From the NCBI RefSeq assembly GCF_938028825.1, contig NZ_CALIZP010000017.1, positions 3,896 through 67,895 on the forward strand: DNA of 64,000 nucleotides, written 5' to 3'. The stretch comes from an uncultured Cardiobacterium sp. Its GTDB lineage: Bacteria; Pseudomonadota; Gammaproteobacteria; Cardiobacteriales; Cardiobacteriaceae. The notes under the pieces were generated by a model, which saw only the letters and a list, made by a program, of their open reading frames with translations, was not told where the DNA came from and made no database searches. This document shows, piece after piece, positions 23,096 through 30,724 of this stretch; the stretch's first letter is position 1, and each line of letters opens with the position of its first letter. The translations under genes and the position numbers were made by a program.

Positions 23096-23596
23096 GTGGT
23101 GCAAGAACTGCCCTGCGAAGTCCACAACGCCATCCTCTACGGCCTGCAAAAGCTGGCGGTGTTGCGCCTCGCCTTTGCGCCCAACGAGCGACAACTGCCG
23201 GACACGGCAATGGTTTGGCTGGAAATGGCCGCGCGCAAAGGTGGCTGGATACCGGATGACGCGGCACGGGTGGAGCACGCCTTTGTCCGTCTTGCTATCG
23301 AGCTGGACAAATGGCCGACGCCGCACCAGTTTTTTGCCTACCTGCCGCCGCGTCCGGTATTGCCGCCACCCGATACCCCCCGCACTGCCGCCGATTACGC
23401 CGACGCTGCGCGTTTCTGGGGCGAAATCGCGCAACAACTGGACTGCCCTCCATCCAAACGCCCCCCACAAATCATCCGCAATGTGGCCGTGTGCGACTTC
23501 GCCCAAGCCGGCAGCGTGACGCACACCATCCTGCAAGACTGGCAACAAGGAGACGAACATGACGAAGAAAAAAGCCGCAGACGTCAAGGCCGCTAA
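23096..23596 (+). CDS. Early phage protein, unknown
   Basis: 166 residues starting at GTG 23096, with CAGGGG eight bases upstream. The ATGs at 23088-23096 are in other frames. Helical, with Pro-Thr-Pro-His-Gln-Phe-Phe-Ala-Tyr-Leu-Pro-Pro-Arg-Pro near residue 82. The 3' end overlaps the small gene at 23559 by 38 bases. No family recognised. Confidence 0.55.
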   Translation: MVQELPCEVHNAILYGLQKLAVLRLAFAPNERQLPDTAMVWLEMAARKGGWIPDDAARVEHAFVRLAIELDKWPTPHQFFAYLPPRPVLPPPDTPRTAADYADAARFWGEIAQQLDCPPSKRPPQIIRNVAVCDFAQAGSVTHTILQDWQQGDEHDEEKSRRRQGR

Positions 23597-23732
23597 AACC
23601 CTCGGCGCGCTGGTAGTGGAGCTGATGGATGCCGCCCTGACCCTGGGGCGCGATGACCGCAGCAAGGCACTGGTAAAGCTGCGCAACATCACTGCCGCGC
23701 TGCAAGAAGTATGCAAAGACCTGGAGGATTAA
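23559..23732 (+). CDS. Small basic/helical early protein
   Basis: 57 residues from ATG 23559, preceded by AAGGAGAC. Lys-rich N-terminus followed by an amphipathic helix (Leu-Gly-Ala-Leu-Val-Val-Glu-Leu-Met-Asp-Ala-Ala-Leu). It stops one base before the GemA-like gene. Ribosome binding site and spacing support it despite its size. Confidence 0.55.
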   Translation: MTKKKAADVKAAKTLGALVVELMDAALTLGRDDRSKALVKLRNITAALQEVCKDLED

Positions 23733-23733
23733 C

Positions 23734-24147
23734 ATGTATGCAGGCAACCAATCCGCGCGTATCCATATCGGCAAGAAAAAGCTGGGTATGGACGATGACA
23801 CCTACCGTGCTTTCCTCCTCCGCCTGACCGGCAAGGACAGCAGCAAGCACATGACGATGAGAGAGCGTAGCCGCGTTATCTTTGAAATGACTCACCTTGG
23901 CGCCTTCAAGGACGGACGCCGTCCGCTGACCCGCCAGCAACGCGCCTGCATCGCCAAGTGGTACGACCTGCGCAAAATTGGCGCGATAGTAAGCAAGGAC
24001 AAATCCAGCCTGAACCGCTACGTCAAAAAATTCCTGGGCAAATGGAACGTCGCCGATTTGACGGACGAAGAAACCAACAAGCTCTACAACATGCTGGAAG
24101 GCTGGCTGAGTGATGAACGCGCCAAGCGCGGCTTGGGGCAACCATGA
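23734..24147 (+). CDS. gemA: GemA-like regulatory protein (Mu gp16, DUF1018)
   Basis: 137 residues with the family pattern: an N-terminal Ile-His-Ile-Gly-Lys-Lys-Lys-Leu-Gly-Met-Asp-Asp-Asp-Thr-Tyr-Arg, a Leu-Thr-Gly-Lys-Asp-Ser-Ser segment and a C-terminal Leu-Tyr-Asn-Met-Leu-Glu-Gly-Trp. In Mu, GemA alters host gene expression and DNA topology. It directly precedes Mor, as in Mu. Confidence 0.8.
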   Translation: MYAGNQSARIHIGKKKLGMDDDTYRAFLLRLTGKDSSKHMTMRERSRVIFEMTHLGAFKDGRRPLTRQQRACIAKWYDLRKIGAIVSKDKSSLNRYVKKFLGKWNVADLTDEETNKLYNMLEGWLSDERAKRGLGQP

Positions 24148-24527
24148 GCGGGGACAATTTCAAATGGGGCGTCAGCATCCCCGAACCCCGGTTTGACGTG
24201 AGCGGCGAGTTTTTCGCCGCGCTCGCCGATCACCTCCATGCGATCCTGACGAGCGAGGGCATCACCGAAGCCACTGCCAGCAAAGCCATTCACGAAACGC
24301 TGGTGCGCCTGTCACAGGCATTCGCCGGCGAAAAAATCTACATCACCAAGAATCCGGCCAACTTCGCGCGTTGGCTGTGCGCGTATCACGACCTGCGCTA
24401 CATGGACTACCGCGACGTGGACCGCAAATACGGCTGGAGCCAGGGCTACAGCCTCAAAATCAAAGAGAAGATACAGGCATTGATGCAGCGCCGCACGCAG
24501 CTGCGTCTGCCGATAGAGAAATCCTAA
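24144..24527 (+). CDS. mor: Mor-type middle/late transcription activator
   Basis: 127 residues with a start overlapping the GemA stop by four bases. The C-terminal half is a Mor/C-type helix-turn-helix (Asp-Tyr-Arg-Asp-Val-Asp-Arg-Lys-Tyr-Gly-Trp-Ser-Gln-Gly-Tyr, residues about 92-106). The N-terminal half forms the dimerisation region with Phe-Ala-Gly-Glu-Lys-Ile-Tyr-Ile. Mor activates transcription leading to late genes. Here the late genes that should follow are missing, apart from a broken methylase. Confidence 0.85.
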   Translation: MSGDNFKWGVSIPEPRFDVSGEFFAALADHLHAILTSEGITEATASKAIHETLVRLSQAFAGEKIYITKNPANFARWLCAYHDLRYMDYRDVDRKYGWSQGYSLKIKEKIQALMQRRTQLRLPIEKS

Positions 24528-24713
24528 ACGAGTCTGATCGCGGCCAAGCGCCGCTGCATGGATAATCCCGCCTCAAGCAAACGGACGACCGGCGCAGTGT
24601 GGGGACACCGCGCCAGCCCTCACAGCGAAAGCACCGCTGCAAGCAAGGCCCGCTCCTCTCGCGAGAGGGCGGCAAGCCTACAAGAAGAATCTCTACACTT
24701 GCAAGAGATATCC
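24528..24713. promoter_or_regulatory. Probable Mor-dependent control region
   Basis: 186 bases between Mor and the methylase remnant. A palindrome CCTCTCGCGAGAGG near 24654-24667 is the only clear structure. A Mor-activated promoter would be expected here by comparison with Mu, but I see no reliable -10/-35. Confidence 0.35.
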
Positions 24714-25148
24714 ATGCCGACCAAAGCAGCGCCGCAACCGCGTCCCATCATCCCGTGGATGGGCGGCAAACGCCGCCTCGCCAAACACCTGCTGCCACTC
24801 TTCCCCGACCATTCCTGCTACATCGAACTCTTTGCCGGCGGCGCAGCGCTATTCTTCATGCGCGAGACGCCTGCCAAAGTCGAAGTGCTCAACGACATCA
24901 ACGGCGACCTGACCAACCTCTACCGCGTCCTGCAACACCACTACGACGAATTCATGCGGCAGTTTGCATGGACCCTGACTAGCCGCCAAACCTTCGCTCT
25001 GCTGCAAAGCACCCCTCCCGAAACCCTCACCGACATCCGCGCACTCTTCAAAGCCTTCGAACAATCCCCGCTGCAACTAACCTACACCATGAGCCGGACG
25101 AAAGGAAAAGCACCCAGTGGCGAACTCGTCATCCGGAACTACCGCTAA
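24714..25148 (+). pseudogene. DNA adenine methylase (D12 class) with internal deletion
   Basis: 144 residues against a usual 260-280. The N-terminal part is typical: Trp-Met-Gly-Gly-Lys-Arg-Arg-Leu (residues 13-20), Phe-Ala-Gly-Gly-Ala-Ala-Leu-Phe-Phe (the SAM-binding FxGG motif) and Asn-Asp-Ile-Asn-Gly-Asp-Leu. After Pro-Pro-Glu-Thr-Leu-Thr-Asp-Ile (near 25035) it jumps to what looks like the family C-terminus (Gly-Glu-Leu-Val-Ile-Arg-Asn). The catalytic Asp-Pro-Pro-Tyr region is absent. The frame is preserved, so a protein may still be made, but GATC methylation is not expected. Confidence 0.75.
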
Positions 25149-25400
25149 CAAAAAGAGCCGCCCTCACCGGCGGCCTTTGCCAACATTCGCAACAATGTTT
25201 CCATATTTGCGGATTTCCAAAATCCGATTTATAACGCGTTTCGCCCTGAATTATCACGCGCGGGATTACCGTATCATTTCTGTTTGAAGCGACTATACCA
25301 AAATCAAGAAACAGCCCTCCGCAGGACGGACTTCCGGCCCGCCCTGCGAAAACCGTTTTGTTTCTTGGGACCGGTCTTCGTGCACGATAAAAATGAATCA
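25149..25400. other. Phage-host boundary, no gene
   Basis: Lower-GC spacer. It holds a GCCGCC/GGCGGC hairpin at 25156-25173, a small palindrome CGGATTT-CC-AAAATCCG near 25210, a GC-rich hairpin at 25321-25350, and at 25376-25392 a sequence like the inverted repeat of the element at 63060. The prophage end should lie here; a terminal ACA near 25311 is a weak candidate only. Confidence 0.4.
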
Positions 25401-25428
25401 TAAAAAAACCCGGCGCAAGGCCGGGTTT
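25401..25428 (-). terminator. norB terminator
   Basis: On the minus strand AAACCCGG, loop, CCGGGTTT followed by a run of seven T, 23 bases after the norB stop. Confidence 0.88.
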
Positions 25429-25450
25429 ATTGTTGCCGCAATCAAAGCGT

Positions 25451-27760
25451 TCAGCTTTGTGCGGTCGCGGTTTTGGCAGCAGATGCCGCAGTATCCGTTT
25501 TGGTTGCCGGGGTGTCGCCGCCTTCGCGGTGCAGCAGGCCCTTGACGATTTGCGCGCCGAAGGCAACCGCGCCGATGATGAAGATGACGTCGCCGACGGT
25601 GCGGAACCAGCGCAGGGTGTGGATGATCGGGTTCTGTTCGATGAATTCCGCGCTGCGTGCCCACCACAGCCCTTCGTTGATGTTGGCGTTCGCCTGGATG
25701 ATGCCGATTGGCAGCAGGCTGGTGAAGAGCATCAGGATGAGGCCGAGGTTCATTGACCAGAAGGCGGTAAACATCAGTTTTTCGTTCCATTTCATGGTCG
25801 GGCGGATGTAGCGCAGCACCATCAGGGTGAAGCCGAGGGCGAGGAAGCCATAGACCCCGAAGAGGGAAGCATGAGCATGGTTCGCCGTGGTGTTCAGGCC
25901 TTGCAGGTAGTAGAGCGAGATCGGTGGGTTGATGAGGAAGCCGAAGACGCCTGCGCCCAGCATGTTCCAGAAGGAGACGGCGATGAAGAAGGTCAGCGGC
26001 CAGCGCATCGGTTTCATCCATTCGGCTTTGTGTTGTGCCGTCCAGTTGTCGAAGGCTTCGTAGCCGAGGAGGACGAGCGGCACGACTTCCAGCGCCGAGA
26101 AGAGTGCGCCCACGGCCATGATCGGCGTGGTGGTGCCAGCGAAATAGATGTGGTGGAAGGTGCCGGGGATGCCGCCGATGAGGAACATCATCGCGGCAAG
26201 CAGCGCGGCGGCGGTGGCGGCGCGGCGGCTGACCATGCCGAGGTTGTAGAAGATGAAGCCGACGGCACTGGTCGCAAAGACTTCAAAGAAGCCTTCCACC
26301 CAGAGGTGCACCACCCACCAGCGCCAGTATTCCATGACGGAGATGTGGGTGTGCTCGCCGTAGAACAACGCCGGGGCGTAGAAGAGGCCGATGGCGGCGG
26401 CGGCGAGGGTGAAGAGGATGAGCAGGCTCTTGTCGCCGGGGGCTTTGAAGGCCGCCCAGATGCCGCGCAGCATGAGGAGGAGCCAGAAGACGAGGCCGGC
26501 AAAGAGTGCCGATTGCCAGATGCGGCCGATTTCGACGAATTCGTAGCCCTGATGGCCGAACCAGAAGTTCAGTTTTTCGTTCATCCAGCCTTTCAGCGCC
26601 ACGAACTGGCCGAGGAAGGAACCGGCAACGACGACGATGAGCGCCCAGAAGAGCAGATCCACGCCGAGTTTCTGGAATTTCGGATCCTTGCCGCCGTTGA
26701 TGATGGGCACGAGGAAGAGGCCGCCCGCCAGGAAGCCGGTCGCGATCCAGAAGATGGCGGACTGGATGTGCCAGGTGCGGGTCAGGCTGTATGGCAGCCA
26801 GTCGGCAACGGGAATGCCGTAGAAATCTTGTCCTTCAACGGTGTAGTGCGCGGTGAAGCCGCCGAGCATGACTTGCACGAAGAAGAGGGCGGCGACGATA
26901 AGCAGGTATTTGCCCAGCGCTTTTTGCGACGGGGTGAGTTTGACCAAAGTCAGCGGGTCCTGGGCGGGGACGGCCGGTTCTTCGTGTTCGTGGTGGGTGA
27001 AGAAGGCCCAGATCCAGATGACGCAGCCGATACCGAAGATGAGGGTAACGACGGAGATGATGGACCAGATGACGTTTTCGGCGGTCGGCTGGTTGCCAAT
27101 GAGCGGTTCATGCGGCCAGTTGTTGGTGTAGGTAACGTTCTGGTCGGGGCGGTTGGTGGAGGCGGCCCAGGCAGACCAGAAGAAGAAGGCATTCAGCTTG
27201 GCGCGGCTTTCCGCTTTCGGCAGGGTGTTTTCTTTCATCGCGTAGGCTTCGCGCAGTTTGTGCAGGGACGGATCGTCACTGAACAGTTTGTCGTAGTACG
27301 CGGCCACCGCTTCAATGGAACGGACGCGGTCGGCGGAAAGGGTGACTTTGCCGGTTTCCTTGTTGTAGGTGTTCTTGCGGAAGGCTTGCTGGGCGTCGTA
27401 GTGCAGGGTGGCCTGATCACGTTCGGAAAGGTCGGCGTAGGATTTGCCGAACTCGCGCTGCGCCTGCTGTTCCAGCCAGCCGAGGACTTCGCGGTGAATC
27501 CAGTCGGCCGTCCAGTCCGGCGCCTGATAGGCGCCATGCCCCCACACAGTACCGACGGACATGCCGCCGATGGATTGCCAGGCGGATTGGCCCGCCATGA
27601 TGTCGGCTTCGGTGTAAAGCACCTTGCCGTTTTCATCAACAAATTCCGCCGGAATGGGCGGGCGCTCGTTATAAACTTCTTTGCCGAAGTAGCCGAGCAG
27701 GATAAACGAGCCGATCGTAATCAGGCCGAGCGCTATCCACATTCGCTTGAATTCTTTCAT
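25451..27760 (-). CDS. norB: Quinol-dependent nitric oxide reductase (qNOR)
   Basis: A 769-residue inner-membrane enzyme reducing 2 NO to N2O with electrons from quinol. The length, an N-terminal extension fused to a 12-helix heme-copper-oxidase-like core and the absence of a norC gene define the qNOR type. The extension begins with a membrane helix (about 9-28) and a periplasmic cytochrome-c-like but heme-less domain. Conserved His residues of the diheme/FeB site lie in His-Leu-Trp-Val-Glu-Gly-Phe-Phe-Glu (about 485-493) and His-His-Ile-Tyr-Phe-Ala-Gly (about 542-548). It is a stand-alone gene with its own terminator; probable role in NO detoxification or anaerobic respiration. ATG 27760 follows AGAGAGG. 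Confidence 0.93.
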   Translation of the reverse strand: MKEFKRMWIALGLITIGSFILLGYFGKEVYNERPPIPAEFVDENGKVLYTEADIMAGQSAWQSIGGMSVGTVWGHGAYQAPDWTADWIHREVLGWLEQQAQREFGKSYADLSERDQATLHYDAQQAFRKNTYNKETGKVTLSADRVRSIEAVAAYYDKLFSDDPSLHKLREAYAMKENTLPKAESRAKLNAFFFWSAWAASTNRPDQNVTYTNNWPHEPLIGNQPTAENVIWSIISVVTLIFGIGCVIWIWAFFTHHEHEEPAVPAQDPLTLVKLTPSQKALGKYLLIVAALFFVQVMLGGFTAHYTVEGQDFYGIPVADWLPYSLTRTWHIQSAIFWIATGFLAGGLFLVPIINGGKDPKFQKLGVDLLFWALIVVVAGSFLGQFVALKGWMNEKLNFWFGHQGYEFVEIGRIWQSALFAGLVFWLLLMLRGIWAAFKAPGDKSLLILFTLAAAAIGLFYAPALFYGEHTHISVMEYWRWWVVHLWVEGFFEVFATSAVGFIFYNLGMVSRRAATAAALLAAMMFLIGGIPGTFHHIYFAGTTTPIMAVGALFSALEVVPLVLLGYEAFDNWTAQHKAEWMKPMRWPLTFFIAVSFWNMLGAGVFGFLINPPISLYYLQGLNTTANHAHASLFGVYGFLALGFTLMVLRYIRPTMKWNEKLMFTAFWSMNLGLILMLFTSLLPIGIIQANANINEGLWWARSAEFIEQNPIIHTLRWFRTVGDVIFIIGAVAFGAQIVKGLLHREGGDTPATKTDTAASAAKTATAQS

Positions 27761-28120
27761 GTTTTACCTCTCTGATGAATGGTGCTTACGGCGGGTGCCG
27801 TAATGGAGACATTTTCACAAAGGGGTAATGCGGCGCCCTTGATAAAGGTCAGGGTTGATAAATTTTTTTTAGCGTTTTCCCGTTTTCAAATGATAATTTC
27901 AATCATTGGAAATGAACCGGCATTGGGCATCCCGTCTGCCGCGTCTGAAAAAATCACAAGCGGTGCCGCCACACCGACATCCTCGCGGCAGCACGGTTTG
28001 CCAAGCTGCTTGATTCGTCAAACAGCCTTATGGTATCTACGCAGCCCTGCGCATTTATAGTCGCTTGGCGGGTGCAGCAGCCCCGCTTGGCACCCCAACC
28101 ACAAACCACAAGGAAACCAC
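27761..28120. promoter_or_regulatory. Divergent intergenic region of norB and dhaL
   Basis: 360 bases without a gene. An AT-rich stretch at 27850-27910 contains an inverted repeat ATGAT-N7-ATCAT (27890-27906) and two direct TTGAT motifs (27839-27860), possible sites for an FNR- or NsrR-type regulator of norB. A -10-like TTTATAGT lies near 28047 before dhaL. No motif is strong enough to name the regulator. Confidence 0.4.
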
Positions 28121-28744
28121 ATGAACAGCAGCCAATATCTCGCCTGGATCGAACGAAGCGCCGCCGCCCTTGCCGCAGCGCAAGACGCGCTTACCGCCCT
28201 CGACACCGCCATCGGCGACGGCGACCATGGCGCGAACATCCGGCGCGGCTTCGACAAGGCCGCCGAAAAACTGCGTGCCCAGGCCGGGCAAGACCTCGGC
28301 AGCCTCGCGAAAGCCACCGGCATGACCCTGCTTTCCTCCGTCGGCGGCGCGAGCGGCCCGCTCTACGGCACCCTCTTCCTCAAAGCCGCACCCGCGCTTA
28401 CCGGCAAAACCGACATCGACACCGCCACCCTCGCCCACGCCATCGCCGACGGCGTCGCCGGGCTTGCCGCACGCGGCCAGGCGGCAGTGGGCGACAAAAC
28501 CATGATTGACGTGTGGCAACCCGCCGCCGCAGCGCTGCAACAGGCGGCGGCAGACGGTGCAGCACCGGCAGCGGCCTGTGCCAAAGCCGCCGCCGTCGCG
28601 CAGGCAGCGGCGGAAAGCACCATCCCGCTTGTCGCCAGGAAAGGCCGCGCCAGCTATCTCGGCGAACGCAGCGCGGGCCACGAAGACCCCGGCGCGGCAT
28701 CCAGCGCCATCATCCTGCAAGCGCTGGCCGAAGTGCTGGCCTGA
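28121..28744 (+). CDS. dhaL: Dihydroxyacetone kinase subunit L (orphan DhaL)
   Basis: A 207-residue all-helical ADP-binding subunit of dihydroxyacetone kinase. The Mg-ADP motif Leu-Asp-Thr-Ala-Ile-Gly-Asp-Gly-Asp-His-Gly (residues 27-37) is intact, as are Ser-Ser-Val-Gly-Gly-Ala-Ser-Gly-Pro-Leu-Tyr and Gly-Asp-Lys-Thr-Met-Ile-Asp. DhaL normally works with DhaK (substrate) and DhaM (PTS phosphoryl donor), but neither is adjacent. The ribosome binding site is AAGGAAA. It is flanked by an imperfect repeat on both sides and stands alone. Confidence 0.85.
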   Translation: MNSSQYLAWIERSAAALAAAQDALTALDTAIGDGDHGANIRRGFDKAAEKLRAQAGQDLGSLAKATGMTLLSSVGGASGPLYGTLFLKAAPALTGKTDIDTATLAHAIADGVAGLAARGQAAVGDKTMIDVWQPAAAALQQAAADGAAPAAACAKAAAVAQAAAESTIPLVARKGRASYLGERSAGHEDPGAASSAIILQALAEVLA

Positions 28745-28894
28745 CATCCCTTCCCCCGTTTCAGGCCCCGCATTGACGCCGCCTGCTTTTGGCGTTCCGG
28801 CTAGGCGCGACGGCACGCGGGGAAACCGCGTCTTTCTTGATTTTGAGATGTTGCGGGCAGCGCCCCTATGGTATCTGCGCCGCTTGCCGGGCTT

Positions 28895-29680
28895 TTATGC
28901 CTGCCGGCGCAGGCGCAGGTTGACCGGGGCGAACGGCGCCGCCTGTTGCCATTCGAGCAGTTGCGAGCGGTCGAGTTCGAGCATCGCCATCAGGCTGACC
29001 ACGAAGCCTTCACGTCCTTCGCCCGCGCCGCAGAAGGCGGTGAGCGGCTGCCAGCCGGGGTGGTTCCTGAGGCGCGCCTGCATGCTGTCCATGCGTTCGG
29101 CGAGCGAGTAGCTTTCGTTTTCGACTTCGTGCGCGCGGCGCAGGTCGTGGCGTTGCCAGAGTTTGCGCAACACGTCCGCCAGTTTGTGCGCGTCCGCTGG
29201 CGGCTTGATGACGGGTTGCGCGCCCGCCGGCGGCAGGTGTGCCGAGAGGGCGGTGCCGGCGCCGACGCGCGGCAGGGCGGCGAGGTTTTCCGCCGCCTTG
29301 CCGGTTTGAATGTAGGCCAGGATTTGTTCGGCAAGTCGGGCGCGCGGGTCGGCTTCCGGCTCGTCATCGTCGTTACGCGGCGGACGCGGCAGCATCATGC
29401 GCGCTTTGATTTCCGCCAGCGTTGCCGCCATGAGCAGGTATTCCGCCGCAAGGTTCATGTCCAGTTCTTCCATGAGATCGAGGTAAGCGAGGTACTGTTC
29501 GGTGATGAGGGTGACGGGGATGTCGAGGATGTCGATGTTCTGTTTGCGGATGAGGTACACGAGCAGGTCGAGCGGGCCGCTGAAAGTGTCGAGCAGGACG
29601 CGCAGGGCATCGGGCGGGATGTAGAGGTCCGGCGGCAGCTGGGTGACGGGTTCGCCGAAGAGGAAGACGGTCTGTTCCAT
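28895..29680 (-). CDS. scpA: Segregation and condensation protein A
   Basis: A 261-residue kleisin of the Smc-ScpAB condensin. The N-terminal Smc-binding helices include Phe-Ser-Gly-Pro-Leu-Asp-Leu-Leu-Val-Tyr-Leu-Ile (residues 33-44) and Ala-Ala-Glu-Tyr-Leu-Leu-Met-Ala-Ala-Thr-Leu (78-88). A variable linker and a C-terminal winged helix follow. It bridges Smc heads during chromosome segregation. scpB is not adjacent. It is last in a minus-strand series, nine bases after the TPR gene. Confidence 0.88.
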   Translation of the reverse strand: MEQTVFLFGEPVTQLPPDLYIPPDALRVLLDTFSGPLDLLVYLIRKQNIDILDIPVTLITEQYLAYLDLMEELDMNLAAEYLLMAATLAEIKARMMLPRPPRNDDDEPEADPRARLAEQILAYIQTGKAAENLAALPRVGAGTALSAHLPPAGAQPVIKPPADAHKLADVLRKLWQRHDLRRAHEVENESYSLAERMDSMQARLRNHPGWQPLTAFCGAGEGREGFVVSLMAMLELDRSQLLEWQQAAPFAPVNLRLRRQA

Positions 29681-29689
29681 GCGGGCGGT

Positions 29690-30604
29690 TTACGGGTGGA
29701 TTTGGGGCGCGGGGTGGGGCTGTCCACCGGGCGGCGGGGCGTTTTTCGGGGCCAGCCACCAGCGCGGGCGGCCGTCGAGCGTGGGGACGGGGTAATCGCC
29801 GCTGTCGATGCCTTCGATGCTGCGCTGTTCGGCGGCAAGCGCCCAGTCGCAGAGGATTTGCGCGACGGCAAGGCGGTTCTTGGCGGCGATGTCGAGGGTG
29901 ATGCTGCCGTCGCTGCCCGCAGGGCGCGCCTCGATGCAGGCGATGTCGCCGCCCACGCCGTCATCAAGCAGGGGACGCAGTTCGGCGGCGTCGGCGCAGC
30001 GCACGCGTGCGGTGTAGGTGGGATACGGCGAGGGTTTCCAGCGCGCGAGTTCGCTGTATATGGGGATGTCCATGCCGTTGTCGGTACGGTAGCCGATGGG
30101 GACGCTGTCGTGCAGGATGATGTCGCCGAAGCGGTGCCCGCTCGCGGGATGCGGCACGCCGAGCAGGCGCGCACGCACGGGGTCGATGCGCCGCGCCGGC
30201 ACGGTTTCCGCCGTCGCCGCCCAGGGGTGCAGGCGGATGGCGGCGATGCCGTAGTTGCCGCTGATGGGGCCGGTGCCGTCGGGGACATTGATACCGCAGG
30301 CGCGCCACAGGCGGCGCGCTTTTATCCAGTCACCGAGGGCGGTGGCGGCGATGCCAGCGTTCCAGTAGGGGGCGTCGTCATGTTCGGCGGCGAGCGCGAT
30401 GGCGCGCAGGTTGTGGGTGAGCGCGCCCTGCCAGTCGCCTCGGTATTTGCAGGCCAGCGCGTACATGTAGTGGTAGTGGCGGTTCTGCGGGGTGTCGCGG
30501 ATGAGTTTGCCGAAATAGCGCTGCGCGGCGGCGAGGTCGCCGCGTTCCATGGCGGCGTAGGCGCGGGTGTAGAGGGGGTTGTCGGCGCGGGGTGGGGTCA
30601 TCAT
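29690..30604 (-). CDS. TPR-like protein, unknown
   Basis: A 304-residue protein. Residues about 8-105 are helical repeats with TPR features (Ala-Met-Glu-Arg-Gly-Asp-Leu-Ala-Ala-Ala-Gln-Arg-Tyr-Phe; Tyr-Trp-Asn-Ala-Gly-Ile-Ala-Ala-Thr-Ala-Leu-Gly-Asp). The C-terminal 190 residues form an alpha/beta part I do not recognise, ending Pro-rich. No signal peptide, so probably cytoplasmic. Upstream of scpA in the same direction. Confidence 0.6.
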   Translation of the reverse strand: MMTPPRADNPLYTRAYAAMERGDLAAAQRYFGKLIRDTPQNRHYHYMYALACKYRGDWQGALTHNLRAIALAAEHDDAPYWNAGIAATALGDWIKARRLWRACGINVPDGTGPISGNYGIAAIRLHPWAATAETVPARRIDPVRARLLGVPHPASGHRFGDIILHDSVPIGYRTDNGMDIPIYSELARWKPSPYPTYTARVRCADAAELRPLLDDGVGGDIACIEARPAGSDGSITLDIAAKNRLAVAQILCDWALAAEQRSIEGIDSGDYPVPTLDGRPRWWLAPKNAPPPGGQPHPAPQIHP

Positions 30605-30724
30605 GGCTCGGTGTCTGCTGGGCGGTAATGGTGTGCGGTGCAGGGCATCGCTTTATTACCGATTATACAGGTATGCGGCGCCCGGCAACCGCCGGTCGCG
30701 GGCATGGCGGCGGGGAAGCCACGC

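Larger units (their letters stand above)
1..25313. mobile_element. Mu-like transposable prophage DNA (late block then early block)
   Basis: Bases 1-14.3 kb hold a Mu-type late operon and bases 14.97-24.5 kb hold a Mu-type early operon (repressor, Ner, transposase A, ATPase B, Gam, GemA, Mor). In Mu-like phages the early block precedes the late block, so this order is permuted or represents two adjoining, partly deleted prophages. The left end lies outside the window. The right edge falls somewhere in 25149-25400 and I could not identify phage terminal repeats there. The tail-tube-like protein at 13339 suggests a siphovirus-like tail, as in B3/D3112-type transposable phages. Confidence 0.9.

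Noticed and set aside
25300..25313. Exact right end of the prophage at ...AAACA
   Set aside because: Matches the generic TGT...ACA rule only; no transposase-binding repeats or target duplication could be confirmed.
25871..27775. A 634-residue open frame on the plus strand
   Set aside because: Antisense to norB, whose identity is certain; composition is Gly/Glu/Asp/Val-skewed and has no recognisable motif.
28868..30628. A 586-residue open frame on the plus strand
   Set aside because: Antisense to scpA and the TPR gene; shadow of codon bias.
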